This document shows, piece by piece, positions 32,861 to 44,131 of a stretch of DNA of 64,000 bases. Positions within the stretch are counted from its first letter, which is position 1; each line of letters begins with the position of its first letter. The notes under the pieces were generated by a model. It did not search any database, was not told the DNA's origin, and saw nothing but the letters and a program-made list of their open reading frames with translations. Made by a program: the position numbers and the translations under genes. Origin of the DNA: Gambelia wislizenii (Eukaryota > Chordata > Lepidosauria > Squamata > Crotaphytidae); assembly GCA_030847615.1 (NCBI GenBank), contig JAUMIR010000005.1, positions 109,149,116-109,213,115 of the forward strand, read 5' to 3'.

Positions 32861-34150
32861 GTACAGTCTGGGTCCACAAGAAAGGCAAGGGCTGAGATGC
32901 TGCATTGTGGTTGCATAGCATAAAACTCTGCATGCAGAGTTCTGCAATGATAAGACTATGCACCCTTATGTTGAATGGCCACATTGCACAACTGAACCTG
33001 GACACCAAATATGTAATTGAATGCAGAATCAAATGTTCATGTGCGTTCATGCACAGCCACATGCACAATAGTACCAACACTTTGGGAATCTTGAAATGAA
33101 TGTGAACATTCTGCATTGAAAAAACATGTCCAGCCATTTCCATAAGCGAACTTGTGTATCTCTAAGACACCAACAGGATCCTGACCAAGACCTTGTTGTT
33201 TCCTTGGGTTTTCTTTTATCAGTACTGCCCTATACATGCTTAATTCTAAATCATGTCTACTTCTAATCAGAAATACGTCTCATTGTTTTCAGTGAAACTT
33301 ACTTCTCAGGGTTGCAAGTTAAGTGTAGTGTGTTTGCTACTAATGTATTACGATGAACAGTTTTAATGAAGTGTTACAGTTGAATGTATTTTAATGGTTG
33401 GGGATATGTAAGCTTATTGGCGTGTATGATAATGCTGGCAAAGTGGGATACCTTTTTCAAAGCATACTGTATACATGCATGCATGCATCATACATATACA
33501 ATATACATAAAGCCCTGGTCACATTTATTTTAAAACAATGTCGAAAGAATGAAATGTGATTTGCTGCTCAATCTTATATATGTCTATTTGGAAATATATT
33601 TCACTGAATTCCATATAAAATTGTCTTCTTACTTCCACACAACTTAAGTGTGCTTAGGACTGTGGTCCTAGTCCATTTCCTTTCTCAACAGAGAATACAC
33701 TATAGCTAAGAAACAAACAAAAAAACCTCACTTCTTTGCAAGCAAACAGAGCCCAATAAATTCACTTGATGAGTGATTCCATCATAGCCCTGCTGTTCTT
33801 TCTGATTATTAAGTTTTATTTTTTTCTCTTTATAATTCAAAGCAAGCAGATTTCAATCATTTCACTTGATAGGTGTTTCCACTGCTGCACTGGTGGTCTT
33901 TTTAATTATTAAGCTATGGGTTTTTTTGCTATTCTCAATGGCTAAGATAAACAATTGCCTTTCTCCTGTTTCAAAAACTGTCATCTTATTTCCTTTCCTA
34001 GGGACTGAGTTGCAGTCCCCCTTTGGGATGGTGATGAGATTAATTTCCCTAGGCTTCACACAAGGAAGGGATACATCAACAGAGCCAATCAGTAGAAGCT
34101 GGCAAAGACAAATATGGCATTGACAAGGAATACAATGTGAAGGCAATGAA
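32861..34150. other. No gene seen
   Basis: AT-rich. A (GCAT)n run lies at 33474-33488. GTCTATTTGGAAATATATTT and AAGTGTGCTTAGGACTGTGG (about 33580-33668) belong to a diffuse squamate repeat. Confidence 0.4.
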
Positions 34151-34409
34151 ACCTCAAATGAATATAATAATAATAATAATAAATTTTTATTTTTAACCTG
34201 CCCCTCTGCTCAGCAACCGGGGCTGCGTACAGCAAGATTAAAACAACATCAAGTTAAAACAATCCTTCCCCATCCTAACCCTCCCACCCCTTAAAGCTAA
34301 ATTAAACTAATGGAGAATTAAAACAAAGATAAAATACAATAAATAAATAAAAAATAAAGGCAACGACAGCAAGGTGGTGGGTAGCAATCAGTCCACGTGA
34401 ACCGGGAAG

Positions 34410-36659
34410 TTATTCCGGGAAGGCCTGCTGGAAGAGATCCATCTTTAGTGCTTTCTTGAAGCTATCAAGAGTAGTGATAAGACGGATGTCATCCAGAAGG
34501 CCATTCCAAAGTCTGGTAGCCATAGAAGAGAAGGCCTTCTGGAAGGTCTGCGACAGCCTAGTTTTCATAGGCTGCAGCAGGTTCCTCCGAGAGGACTGAA
34601 GTGCGCAGGGGGGATCATATGGGATGAGGCGGTCCCGGAGATAAGATGGACCCAAGTCATGTAGGGCTTTGAAGGTTAAAACCAACACCTTGTACTGTGC
34701 CAGGAAACTAATCAGCAGCTAGTGGAGAGATTTAAGCACAGGTGTTATATGCTCTCTCCTAGATGTACCCGTAATTAACCTGGCTGCCATATTTTGTACC
34801 AGTTGAAGTTTCCGGGTTAGGCACAAGGGTAGCCCCATGTTGTGCATGACAGTAATCCAAATGTGACGTTACCAAAGCATGTACCACACTTTCCAGATCC
34901 CTTGTATCCAGGTAAGGGTGCAGTTGGTGTATCAGCCGAAGCTGATAACAGGCAGTCCTGGCCATCGCACTCACCTGACTAGTCATGTGAAATGACAAAT
35001 ACAGGAGTACCCACAGACTGTGAACACAGTCCTTAGAGGAGAGTGTGACTCCATCCAGGACTGGAAGTTGTATTCCCAGACCTGGTTTTGGGCCTGTGAC
35101 TGTCAGTACCTCCGTTTTCTCTGGATTTAGTCTCAATCTGTTTTTCCTCATCCAATCCATTACCGCTCTAAGACAGTCATTGAGAAGAGAGACACCATCT
35201 GAAGTCTGAGCCGATGATCTGGTCATGGAGAAATATATCTGAGTGTCATCAGCGTGCTGATGACACCGAGCTCCATGCCTCCGGATGATTTTTCCCAGCG
35301 GCTTCCTATAAAAGTTAAATAGCATCGGGGACAGGATGGCACCCTGAGGGATGCCACAATTAAGCTCAATTCTAGAAGAGCAGCTGTCCCCGATTCTCAC
35401 CCTTGGGATCTGCCCGAGAGAAAGGAATGGAACCATCGCAGAGCAGTGCCTCCAATTCCTAACTCTCTCAGGCGATCCAAGAGGATGGAATGATCTGTAG
35501 TGTCAAAGGCTGCTGAGAGGTCCAAGAGCACCAGCAGGGTCACATTATCCCTGTCAATGCTGAGGTGGAGGTCATCGGTTAGAGCAACCATGTCAGCCTC
35601 AACTCCATATCCTGTCCTGAAGCCAGTTTGAAATGGATCAAGATAATCGGTTTCATCCAAGATGGCTTGGAGTTGGGAAGCAACTGCCCTCTCGATCACC
35701 TTGCTTAAAAAAGGTAGCAAGGACTCTGGTCTGTAATTCTTCTTGTCCAGGGGGTCCAGGGAAGGTTTTTTTCAGGAGTGGCTTAACCGCCGCCTACTTT
35801 AAACAAGATGGTACAATACCTTCCCTGAAGGATGCATTGATTGTGTCCCGTAGGAATACTCTCAATGCGTCCCCCCCTGGACAACCAGCCAAGATGGACA
35901 GGGATCAAGAGGGCAAGTTGTCTTCCTCACTCTTCCAAGGAGCTTGTCCACATCATCGGTACTCACCGACTGAAACTTATCCAGTGAAGTGCCATCAATG
36001 GAGTTGTTGGATGCTTCATCTATGGATTCTGTTGGAACATTGGCATCCAAGTCGGCTCTTATCTGAGAGATTTTATCTGCAAAGTGGATATTAAATGCAT
36101 CACAGCATGCTGTTGTCAGGTTAAGTAGGGGATTTGGCACAGGAGGAGCCTGCATCAGCTCCCCCACCACCTTAAACAACTCTGCTGGATGGGACTCTGC
36201 AGATGCAATATGTGCAGAGCAGAAGGATCTCTGTGCTGCACGCATTGCCTCCCCATAGGAATCAAGATGCTTCCTATGGCGAGTTCTGTTGGATAAGAGT
36301 CGAGTCTTCTGCCACTTGCACTCTAGCCGTTTTCCAGTTTGCTTCATCCTCCTAAGCTCCTCTGTGTACCAGGGCTTACGATTAGAGGTGGGCTGGAAAG
36401 GATGCTTGGGAGCGATTGTGTCGATAGCCTTGGTAAGATCAGTGTTCCAGATGCTGACCAAAGCCTCTACAGAATCACTGGTGTTGCCACCCATTAAACC
36501 CTCTAGGGCTTTCTGGAAGCCAATTGGTTCCATTAGCCTTCGAGGGCGGACCATTCTAATGGGTCCACCACCCCCGGAGGGGCAGACAGTGGCTCTTAGT
36601 TCCATCTTGACCAGGAAGTGATCCGTCCATGACAATGCAGAGGTTTTTGTAACCTCCAC
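34410..36659 (-). pseudogene. L2 reverse transcriptase and C-terminal region (pseudogene)
   Basis: The linker 36659-35862 (LTKAIDTIAPKHPFQP) is followed by RT motif A (LLVLLDLSAAFDTTDHS) in 35720-35397. In 35436-34759 come motif B (CGIPQGAILSPMLFN), motif C (HADDTQIYF, plus strand 35245-35253 codes ADD) and the LRLNPEKTEVL block. The C-terminus 34688-34410 has LLVLTFKALHDLGP-type sequence (VLTFKALHDLGPSYLRDRL) and ATRLWNGLLDDIR. Four frames are needed. The Asp pair of motif C is intact. Confidence 0.8.
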
Positions 36660-37501
36660 CTACAGATATTCCTGTTCCGTACTGAAGATTGCATCGAGGG
36701 TGTGACCTGCACAATGTGTGGCCCGTCAACCAATTGGGATAGGCCCATGTTTGTCATGGTTTCCATGAACTCCTGAGCCGCACCAGTTAGATTCGATACG
36801 CTGGTCTCTAGTGGAATGTTGAAATCACCCAAAACCAAAAGTCTGGGTGACTAGAACAACAACTTAGGGATCAGTTGGGTCAGCTTGGTTAGGGAGTCTG
36901 TTAAGCAACGGGGTGGCCGGTATACCAACAGAATCCCTAAACTACCCCTGGTTTTCAGGCTAAGGTACATGCACTCGATGCAAGCTGTTTTTCGGATAGG
37001 CTTCCTGGTCAAGTTTAAGTTGTTTCTATTAACCAAGACCATACCGCCCCCCCGCTCGCTGACCGTATACCCGACTGGGAGAGCCTGCACCCATGTTGCA
37101 GTGCTGGCATCTCCCAGCCAGGTCTTGGTAAAGCATGCCAGATCGGCGGCCTCATCCACTAAGAGGTCATGTATAATATGAGTCTTATTTTTAACTGACC
37201 TGGCATTGCAAAGGAGCAGAGTAAGGGCCTGTGGAAAGGATGGTACGCTCTCCAAATTATTCTGGGAAAGAGAGTGAACTGAAGAAGGGATAGATATTAA
37301 GCATCGATCCCTTCTTCTTTTGTAACATTTCTTCACTCTGTTGCCGCCATACCTTCCCTTCCCCCACACAACCTTAATTCCTGTGCCCAGACCACTCCCG
37401 GCTCCATTATATGGTGGTATTGATAAATAATCAGTGCAAGCAGTTCTTGTAGCTTTGTGGTGGAAGAAGAGGGTGTGGCTCCCAGGTGAAAGCTCATCCA
37501 C
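36596..37501 (-). pseudogene. L2 AP-endonuclease domain (pseudogene)
   Basis: LLLCNARSVKNKTHIIHDLL gives the Asn-containing first motif. LACFTKTWLGD replaces the catalytic Glu of the TETWL motif with Lys (codon 37126-37124). LLVYRPPR and, in the next frame, LGDFNIPL (36838-36596) supply later motifs. The endonuclease would nick target DNA. The Glu to Lys change and the frameshift near 36845 make it inactive. Its first 20 or so codons overlap the innermost 5' monomer. Confidence 0.8.
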
Positions 37502-37741
37502 CCCAGCCAGGTCTTGACACTCAGCTTATAAGCAGCTCTTGAAGCTTCGGGGTTGAAGAAGGGGTGTGGCTCTCAAGCAGAAACTCACCCAGCCCAGCCA
37601 AGGTCTTGACTCTTAGCAGGTAAGCAGTTCTTATAGCTTCAGAGTAGAAGAAGGGGTGTGAGGTAAGCAGTTCTTATAGCTTCAGGTTGGAAGAAGGGGT
37701 GTGGCTCCCAAGCAGAAACTCGCCCAGCCAAGGTCTCAGCC
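37435..37741 (-). repeat. L2 5' tandem monomers (four units)
   Basis: Units start with AGCAGTTCTTRTAGCTT-like sequence at 37438, 37531, 37623 and 37666. Each runs through GAAGAAGGGGTGTGGCTC, and three of the four continue to CCAGCCAAGGTC. Full units are about 76-93 bp and the third is cut to 43 bp. Such arrays upstream of a LINE ORF often carry promoter function in other LINE families; that role is inferred here. Confidence 0.7.
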
Positions 37742-37745
37742 AAAG

Positions 37746-39020
37746 CCAAAATATTTAGGTGCCCAGGCTTCCAAAGTTTTTGTTTTGTTTTGTTTTTAAA
37801 GAGAGCCTGGTTTTAAAATACCTAAAGGGCAATTCTCAGTACAATAGTAAGGTGGAGAGCCATTCCTCTTTTAGAACACAATTCTGTACATATGTTCAGT
37901 GGGGCTTAGTTCCCTCAGTGGTGTGATTTAGGGATCAATTAACTCATCTATGTGCACCAGCTGACCTCTCTAGCCTTCCTTACTGTTCATTTGGACTTGA
38001 TTTCTACATGCCTTAGTATTAAGTGTAGAGAAAACACTCTGTTTTTGATGACTAGCAGATAAAACCATGAAATGATCCCACTAAGCATTGCTAATACAGA
38101 GGTGGTACAAAATTCAGTTCTGGGACAATCCGTTAGAAGACTTTTCACATTTCAGAAATTCCTTGAGAAAAAAAATCATCTGTGCAAAACCTGCTTTTTT
38201 GAGGAAAAAACTTTTTGAAAAAAATGAGAAAATTTCACAAACATTTTCTATACTTTCCCCATTATTTGCTCAAATTTATTCTTTTTTCAAAAATGCTAAA
38301 GTGGAAAAAGACATCAAAAGCACTCTAAGTTCCCTCACTATTTCTGCAAAGAAGAATTTTCAGCTTACTCTACCTCTCATCTATACTAAAAAAAATATTT
38401 TTCCCATCTAGTTCCTTTCTGTTCAACCCCCCCTTCTTCCTTTTATACCCAAGTTACGTAGTCAGGCTACCAACACCAGCAGCATCTGTCATACTGTAGT
38501 CACATGGTGCAAAGAGGGAAGCCTCTCTTTTTTTCTTCCCTAGCGCCCTCATGCTCTGCATAGCAGTGAGCTAGGCTCAGTGCAATGTCAATAGCATTTT
38601 TAAGATTAATGTGTCACTTGGACCTTTTTTCACATCTGTGCTAAGTACTAAGGTGGGAACAGAAAGCTTTCATTTTTTCTCTGCTCATGACAGGTTCAGA
38701 GTGGCACTATGATTTTCACCAAACTGCCCAATCCAGGAGGAGATAAAGTGGTTGTGATAGTTGTATATGACTTCCAAAGTCTGATTGGCTTGGAAGATAA
38801 TTTCTGATTTTTGTTAAGTAGCTCTACTTGAAAGGGAGCCCAAGTATATTTATTTGGTATGGATGGGAATTAAATAGCAAGGCAGCCCTGGATCCTGAAA
38901 ATGGGCAGATGGTTAACAAGCTGGCTCATGTGCACAGGGAAAGAATAACCAATAAAACTAGCAACATCGATTAAGAAATGGTAAGTATGTAATCCTTGGG
39001 CTAGTTAAAATATAATCTCG
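37746..39020. other. No gene seen; AT-rich
   Basis: The 107-codon frame at 38088-38411 is Lys/Phe/Ile-rich because the DNA is A/T-rich (long AAAAAA runs) and shows no domain. Similar TTTTCTGCA/GAAAATTTT-style sequence occurs near 46480-46640, 51960-52130 and 62260-62460 and may be one old repeat. Confidence 0.4.
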
Positions 39021-39282
39021 GACCCATGCAGCAAACAGCGCTGAGGGGGAGGGGCTGTATTTGATGGCCTCCATGGTGGAAAGGCCAGGGATAATCGTGT
39101 CAGGAACAAGGCACCATAATATTGTGCATAAGGGGGAAAGAGCCAGAGGTTTTTTAAGGGCTTACCACTGCCTTCACAGCCTCTTCACAAAGGTCTGTCT
39201 GAACCTGATGCCTGTAGTCCTATGGAGGCTTGGAAGGCTGAGGTTGTCAGAACTATTGACCTCTCCTTAGTTGTTAGTGACA
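39021..39282 (+). other. Unresolved retroelement-like block
   Basis: GATGGCCTCCATGGTGGAAA and GGTTTTTTAAGGGCTTACC read like an LTR or leader. It continues after the LTR-like insert at 39783. No protein motif seen. Confidence 0.3.
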
Positions 39283-39782
39283 CGTTAGTGCACTGGTACC
39301 TCAGAGCATGTCAAGAAGTCCAGGCAGGAAAAAAAATCTAGCAGAGTTTTCATCATCCAGGTGAAGAAAATGTGCACACAGACACAGGCTTGTGTCTAAT
39401 TCTATTTCTCTTTACTACAGAATATTGCAAATATTTACAGAGTTACAGAGAATCCTTTCTGTGAACTACATCTCAGAGCATTCAACATAAAAACAGTTCT
39501 GGTACTGCAAAGCCCCAGAACAGAACAGAACTCAACTGATACAGGGTCACATTGCATAGCTCAATAGTACACAGCTTACAGAGACTTTCAGTTCCCATGA
39601 AGATTACTCTACATTCCATTAGAGAGAGAGAGCTCTGATCTCAAGGCTATGCTCTCACACCTCTAATCTAGAGACACAGGCCAGCTGCAGCCTGCTCTCA
39701 CTGCTGACCCCTGTAGGCTGTTATGTTATACATTTTCTCCTTACAGTACAAATTTATCACACTGCATGTCCCATAATCCTGA
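39283..39782 (-). mobile_element. Putative solo LTR (about 500 bp)
   Basis: On the minus strand it starts TGTCAGGATTATGGGACA and ends GGTACCAGTGCA, giving TG...CA ends. The flanks (GTTAG on the left, ACTAG on the right in plus orientation) match in only three of five bases. TAGAGAGAGAGAGCTC and AAAGAGAAATAGAATTAGAC (minus) resemble LTR interior and poly(A) regions. Confidence 0.4.
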
Positions 39783-40735
39783 CAACTAGTACCAGAATGA
39801 GTTATAACAAGGCTGGTAAGGAGTCTGAGCACTTTAATTTGGAGAGTGGGGTTCATGTCACTGGCCATACCTGTTGCCCACATATTGCAATATTGTATTC
39901 ATTTGAGGGGCAGGGGTTTGGCTCCATAGTCTATCAAGGCTAGGCTGGCAACCTTAGCCTTTGTTTTTAAGGCTCAGGGGCATAAGGACAACACAGTTAA
40001 TTTCAGAGTTCACAAGGCTCTGGAGGGGTGCTCCAAGGAAAGGAGAAGAGTTTCTGACGAGTGGGAACCATTGTCCCCTGAGGTGCTTGTTGGGAACAAT
40101 GTTCTTTTAAGACAAGGTAAAATATTTTGTATAGCTGTGAAGGATGTGTAACATCAGGTGCCAACCCTGAGTAATCACCACAGTATATGAGTGATCTAAG
40201 ACCCAGAGCAGGTGTGGGTTGTAGTGGATTGTAGTGAGAGCACTGTGGTAGATCAGAGTAGTTGTTGTGTAAGTTTGCTGAGAGTAGTGGGTTGACTATT
40301 GTGAGTATTTTGTATTACTTCAGACATTGTATATCAGTGATATATCTTGCAACAAGAGATAAAGAGCCTCCAAGGACTTTGGAAGAAGCCAACTGTGTCT
40401 GTGCATCATTTGGTCAGTGCCATATTGCCAAATAGTGCTAAAGAGTTCTGTGCTTCCACACTCTGCTGTAATAGCTACTGTTGGGGACAAGCAATTCAGA
40501 CAGTGCTGATAGTTGACTTCTCTAGTTTTTGGCCTAATTTTTGTATTTGTCGCTGCATGCCTTGCAGGGCATAACAGAGAGCCAAGAGTGCTTTTGGGTT
40601 TGGGAGATGTACAGTGTGACATTTGTGTCTCAGGTTATGAGATGATTCTGTTCCATACTGGAAGTCTGACTACATTCTTTGTGGCCTTATGAGCTACTAA
40701 GTTAACAGTCACAGGAGATTATGAAATGCAGCTAA
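39783..40735 (+). other. Unresolved retroelement-like block
   Basis: An ATAAAGAGCCTCCAAGGAC stretch at 40359-40377 parallels ATAAAGCCTCCTGAAGGACC at 45089-45108, suggesting shared LTR R/U5 sequence. Open frames are short and unrecognised. Confidence 0.3.
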
Positions 40736-40736
40736 T

Positions 40737-40815
40737 GTGGTGCCATAATGATGCCAGCAGAATGCAAAAGGACATCAATATCAGATGACGTTATCCTCTG
40801 CATTCTGCTGGCACC

Positions 40816-40867
<52 letters not shown>

Positions 40868-41250
40868 ATGGGCCAGAGCTGTCAATGGATCACACATCCT
40901 GTTTTGGTGCCAGCATTGCCAGCATCTGAAACCTTGTGCCATTTTTTATTGTGATTCCAGTGTCAATGGGTGCTCCTGCCAGAACACTTCCAGGTAAGAT
41001 TGTTACATTCAGCTAAGTGACACACTTTTTATGACCCTCCCAGGGTTACTTGTAAGTTTTAAAGTGTGCTTCTGTGCTTGCTGTAACTTTTTGTGTGTTG
41101 TTTACTTCTTATTTTTGAATCTCCCATGTTTGCATCTTCTCACGAGAACAGGTGGGATTTTGATCCAGGAAATGAATGGAGCTTCATTAGAGCTCTGTTC
41201 ATTCCTGGGCTGCCTGTTGATGGGAGAGAAGGTAAGTGTAATGGGGAGGG
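40737..41250. mobile_element. Non-autonomous DNA transposon, copy 3
   Basis: Shares CAGAACACTTCCAGGTAAGA, CTTTTTATGACCCTCCC, GTGTGCTTCTGTGCTTGC and TTCTCACGAGAA with copy 2 at 24257-24816. Inside, CAGAATGCAAAAGG and CCTCTGCATTCTG form an inverted pair next to a 45-nt (TA)n (40818-40862). End repeats are not clear, so borders are approximate. Confidence 0.55.
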
Positions 41251-41497
41251 TTATTGTGTTGGGACAGGGGTGGGATTGGAGATTGTGGGTCAGGAACACA
41301 AAAATCATATGATAATCTCCTCAGAAAAGGGGGATTTTTTCTGGTAGAGCATTGGAATGTAGAGATTTAACATTGTCAGGACACCAAGCAGTATTGCAGA
41401 TCTGGATTTCCAAAATAGACCAGAAGGGAGTTGGGGCAAAGGTCACATTGGGGTGATATTTGATACAGCATCATGCTCTGTACATGCTTTGCTGAGT

Positions 41498-41740
41498 TAT
41501 TTACATGTCCGAGGAGCTAGACTAGGGTTGTTATTTTGTCATACTGACTTTTTTTCCCTTACCAGATAAATATTTTGAATTGTTATCTCTAAGGCCTTGC
41601 AGTGCTTGGGTTTGCAAGGGGTTAAGTTTGGCACTCATTTATTTAGGATTGTGGCTGCCTCTACAGCTTTTGCTATGGGCCTAGGTCCACAATCTAGCCA
41701 TCATATTGTGCATTGGAGAGTCACAATATTTAAGAGATAA
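41498..41740 (+). pseudogene. Ngaro/DIRS-type tyrosine recombinase C-terminus (pseudogene)
   Basis: One frame reads LGLLFCHTDFFSLTR, a linker with two stops, KALQCLGLQGVKFGTH, then LFRIVAASTAFAMGLGPQ and HHIVHWR. The HxxR pair of tyrosine recombinases is kept (HLFR, His codon 41636-41638), followed by the AAST...GL and HW-R pattern. The catalytic Tyr region is lost at the stop 41738-41740. Such enzymes integrate circular DNA copies of DIRS and Ngaro elements in place of a DDE integrase. Confidence 0.65.
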
Positions 41741-41837
41741 ATGTGTCCTCTCAAGATTTAATCATGCTGCTCTTTACTAAGTATGTAATCTTCCCCGCCC
41801 CTAGATTTTAGGTTCTGTCTGGACAGTCAGTGGATCC

Positions 41838-43335
41838 TGATCCTCTGCCATGTTATGGTTCACTGGGGAGTGTACCAGCCCAGGAACTGGGATTCTGGTA
41901 ACCAACTGGGGTTGAGTGAGCAGGCCACAGTGGAGAAAGAGGCCTTTGTTAGAAGGGTTTGTTGCTTCTGTTATTTGTGGAGTGCACTTGTTACCCTAAA
42001 TGCTCATGCATCTTAGGGACCCTCTGAATATCAATATATTGATTTGGGGAATTAATATACTCAGCTTGGCTATGCAAGAGGGGGCAACAGATAACAGGAC
42101 ATTTTGACCTATGTATATCAGTAGTCAGGAAGAGATGTTAACCTAGATAGTACAATTATGTAATCTTTATTTGAGAAAACATTAATAATGTTTGCACACA
42201 TACTCAGACTTCAAGCATTCACTAAAGGCTAGCAACTAAAATAGGAAGTATTGGGATAGAGGGATAGAGAAGGGAATTTATTTTCAGATGATACAGTACC
42301 GATCTGAGGAGATAAGGTCATGGAGGAAGCCACCAGAGTAGGAGTCCCAAAGCCAGAATGACTACACAACCTGATGTGGAGTTGAGAGGAAGATGAATTG
42401 TGTGCTTGGCTACATAGATGGACGTAGTGTACACAGGAAAGGAATCTGTTAGCACTTGAGTGAGGTTTTGGAAGGGTATATATAGCCAATAATTTCTTTC
42501 AGGGAATGGGATTTAGAGTGAAAGACAATGCTTCCAAGAGGTTCTCAGGGTGAGACAACAGACAGATATGCTAATGATCTTTATTGTGTTGATACTTCGT
42601 AATTAAATAGAGGAAGCAACTCTCTTTGTTCAGGGGAAGCTAGAGGTATGAGGGCTCTTTACAGACTTGAGTATCTCAGTTTAGCCTGATGGGATTAACC
42701 AGATGTTCAGGCAAGAAGTTGCCTTGCAAATTTTTTTTCTTTGAAATTTCAGCTGGCCCTCCTTAAGTGCATACCTGACTGAGTCTGAATGCAAGTCTGT
42801 TTGAATTCCCATTTTTTGAATTCCCCAGTTTTAATGGCCATACTGCATGGAAGGCCACATTTGGCCAAATTATTAAATATTGCCAATTATTACAAACATG
42901 GGGTAGGGGTGTCAGGGTAGATAATTCACTGGGCCTCCTCATATTTTAGTCATTCACCTTGGGGGAATGACATGGGCTTGCTGAAGGACAAAACCCCTAT
43001 TCTACAGGCTCTGCATGATCTTTGGGTCATAAAGAGTAGATGGCCAGGGATTATCTCTATCTAGTCTGCTATTCTGCCTCGCCAAATTTGGTGGGATTAA
43101 GGGGATCCCTGGTGCATCGATCTACCACATAGAAACAGGGAGATTCAGAATGTGTTGAATAGGGGCTTTGACCACTTTTCCCCATAACCCACTATAGTAT
43201 TTCAGCAGCCTAAGCTGTACAGGAGTGATGGTGTATATCTGTCTGAAGTGGGTAACATTTTGTTCCTGAGGGACCTGCAACAGGGCGTGAGTGCCTTATT
43301 TGCTGGCCTGGTGGAAGAAAGGGATTATGCAGATG
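41838..43335 (+). pseudogene. SGNH-hydrolase domain of an Ngaro-type element (split pseudogene)
   Basis: Block I: LILCHVMVHWGVYQPRNW from 41838, where the usual G-H-S is C-H-V so the nucleophile Ser is lost, then NQLGLSEQATVE. After about 0.9 kb of unrelated DNA comes block III: HILVIHLGG (42940-42966) with a one-base loss just where the Asn-Asp should follow. Block V: RSDGVYLSEVGN (43221-43256) keeps the Asp, but the catalytic His is Tyr. Some vertebrate Ngaro elements are known to encode an SGNH hydrolase next to the recombinase. All four catalytic points are damaged. Confidence 0.65.
41990..42840. repeat. Probable insertion inside the SGNH pseudogene
   Basis: Roughly 0.85 kb separates SGNH block I from block III, far more than the family spacing. 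It contains GGGTATATATAGCC at 42475-42488 (TATA-like) and no matching frame. Borders and type are not resolved; an LTR is possible. Confidence 0.4.
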
Positions 43336-43790
43336 CTTGTCCCTTGTTCATGAAAGGTGGGGGGAGATAAAATATAAGTTTTGGTGTACACCTTGGCACA
43401 TTTTGGTGAAGGGCAGAGCTCTGGAATTGCCTCTTTAGGTCCTGTGGCTGGGAGGTGGGGAAGGAGTCTACCCTTGAGGTGGGTCTGGGGATTTTATTTT
43501 AAGTCCTGTGATTTGGGTAGGCGGGTGCCTTGGACCTGCCTTCCAGTAGATGGCCAGTTGGGGAGCAACCAAGTTATTGGATTGCTTTTGGAGCTCAGGT
43601 ATTTTGCCCAGGTTGAAGTTGAGCAGGTGGTGAAGAGTGAAACCTGACCTCAGCTGGTCCCCCACTAAGTTGCTCCCTCCTCTTGCTCCTTTCCAGGTTC
43701 AACCCAGCTTAAATAGTTTTAGGTCAAATAAAATGGCCCTTGTACAACCCAATTCACCATGTCTTGTCCTGTTATTCCATGGTTAGTCAG
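43336..43790 (+). repeat. 3' end of the Ngaro-type element
   Basis: GC-richer tail following block V. AAATAAAATGGCCCTTG (43725-43741), a poly(A)-signal-like stretch, is followed by CATGTCTTGTCCTGTTATTCC. Open frame 43381-43647 has no motif and is a by-product. Confidence 0.4.
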
Positions 43791-44097
43791 AAATAAGCAA
43801 TTCTACATATGAAATTCAATGGATATGTTAAACAAAACAACTGCTAACTGATAGTGTTTTCTGAATTACCGCTCTGCCGATTTCTCTATACCCTTATTAC
43901 TATCTGTCCTTTCAATAATTTATAGAATGACCTTTAAATAAAACTGTTTAATGAGACCAAACTGTGCTTAATACCTCTTTAATTCCAGATTAAGTTTATT
44001 TTTAGTTCTTTGAGTGAGACATGAGATGTTTTTACTGATCAAAATGATGAGTTTTAATCTTAAATTTCTTATTTTCTTCTCATACAAAATCAGCTGG

Positions 44098-44100
<3 letters not shown>

Positions 44101-44128
<28 letters not shown>
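44101..44128. repeat. (TA)n microsatellite
   Basis: Fourteen AT dinucleotides. Confidence 0.9.

Positions 44129-44131
<3 letters not shown>

Larger units (their letters stand above)
34155..37745 (-). mobile_element. Long L2-type LINE, antisense, with broken ORF2
   Basis: Reading the minus strand from 37.7 to 34.2 kb there are 5' tandem monomers, an AP-endonuclease, a linker, a reverse transcriptase and a C-terminal region, then a 3' UTR ending in (TTA)n (plus strand 34166-34182). This is the most complete LINE in the window. Motifs fit the L2 clade. Frames switch at about 36850, 36600, 35860-35720 and 35400, so no intact protein is made. Confidence 0.85.

Noticed and set aside
37435..37741. 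Independent minisatellite
   Set aside because: The units sit exactly at the 5' end of an L2 element and overlap its ORF start, so they belong to the LINE.
38088..38411. 107-codon Lys/Phe-rich open frame
   Set aside because: Explained by poly(A)/poly(T)-rich DNA; similar low-complexity sequence recurs elsewhere in the window.
43381..43647. 88-codon plus-strand open frame
   Set aside because: Lies in the 3' untranslated part of the Ngaro-type element, out of line with the SGNH frame, and has no motif.
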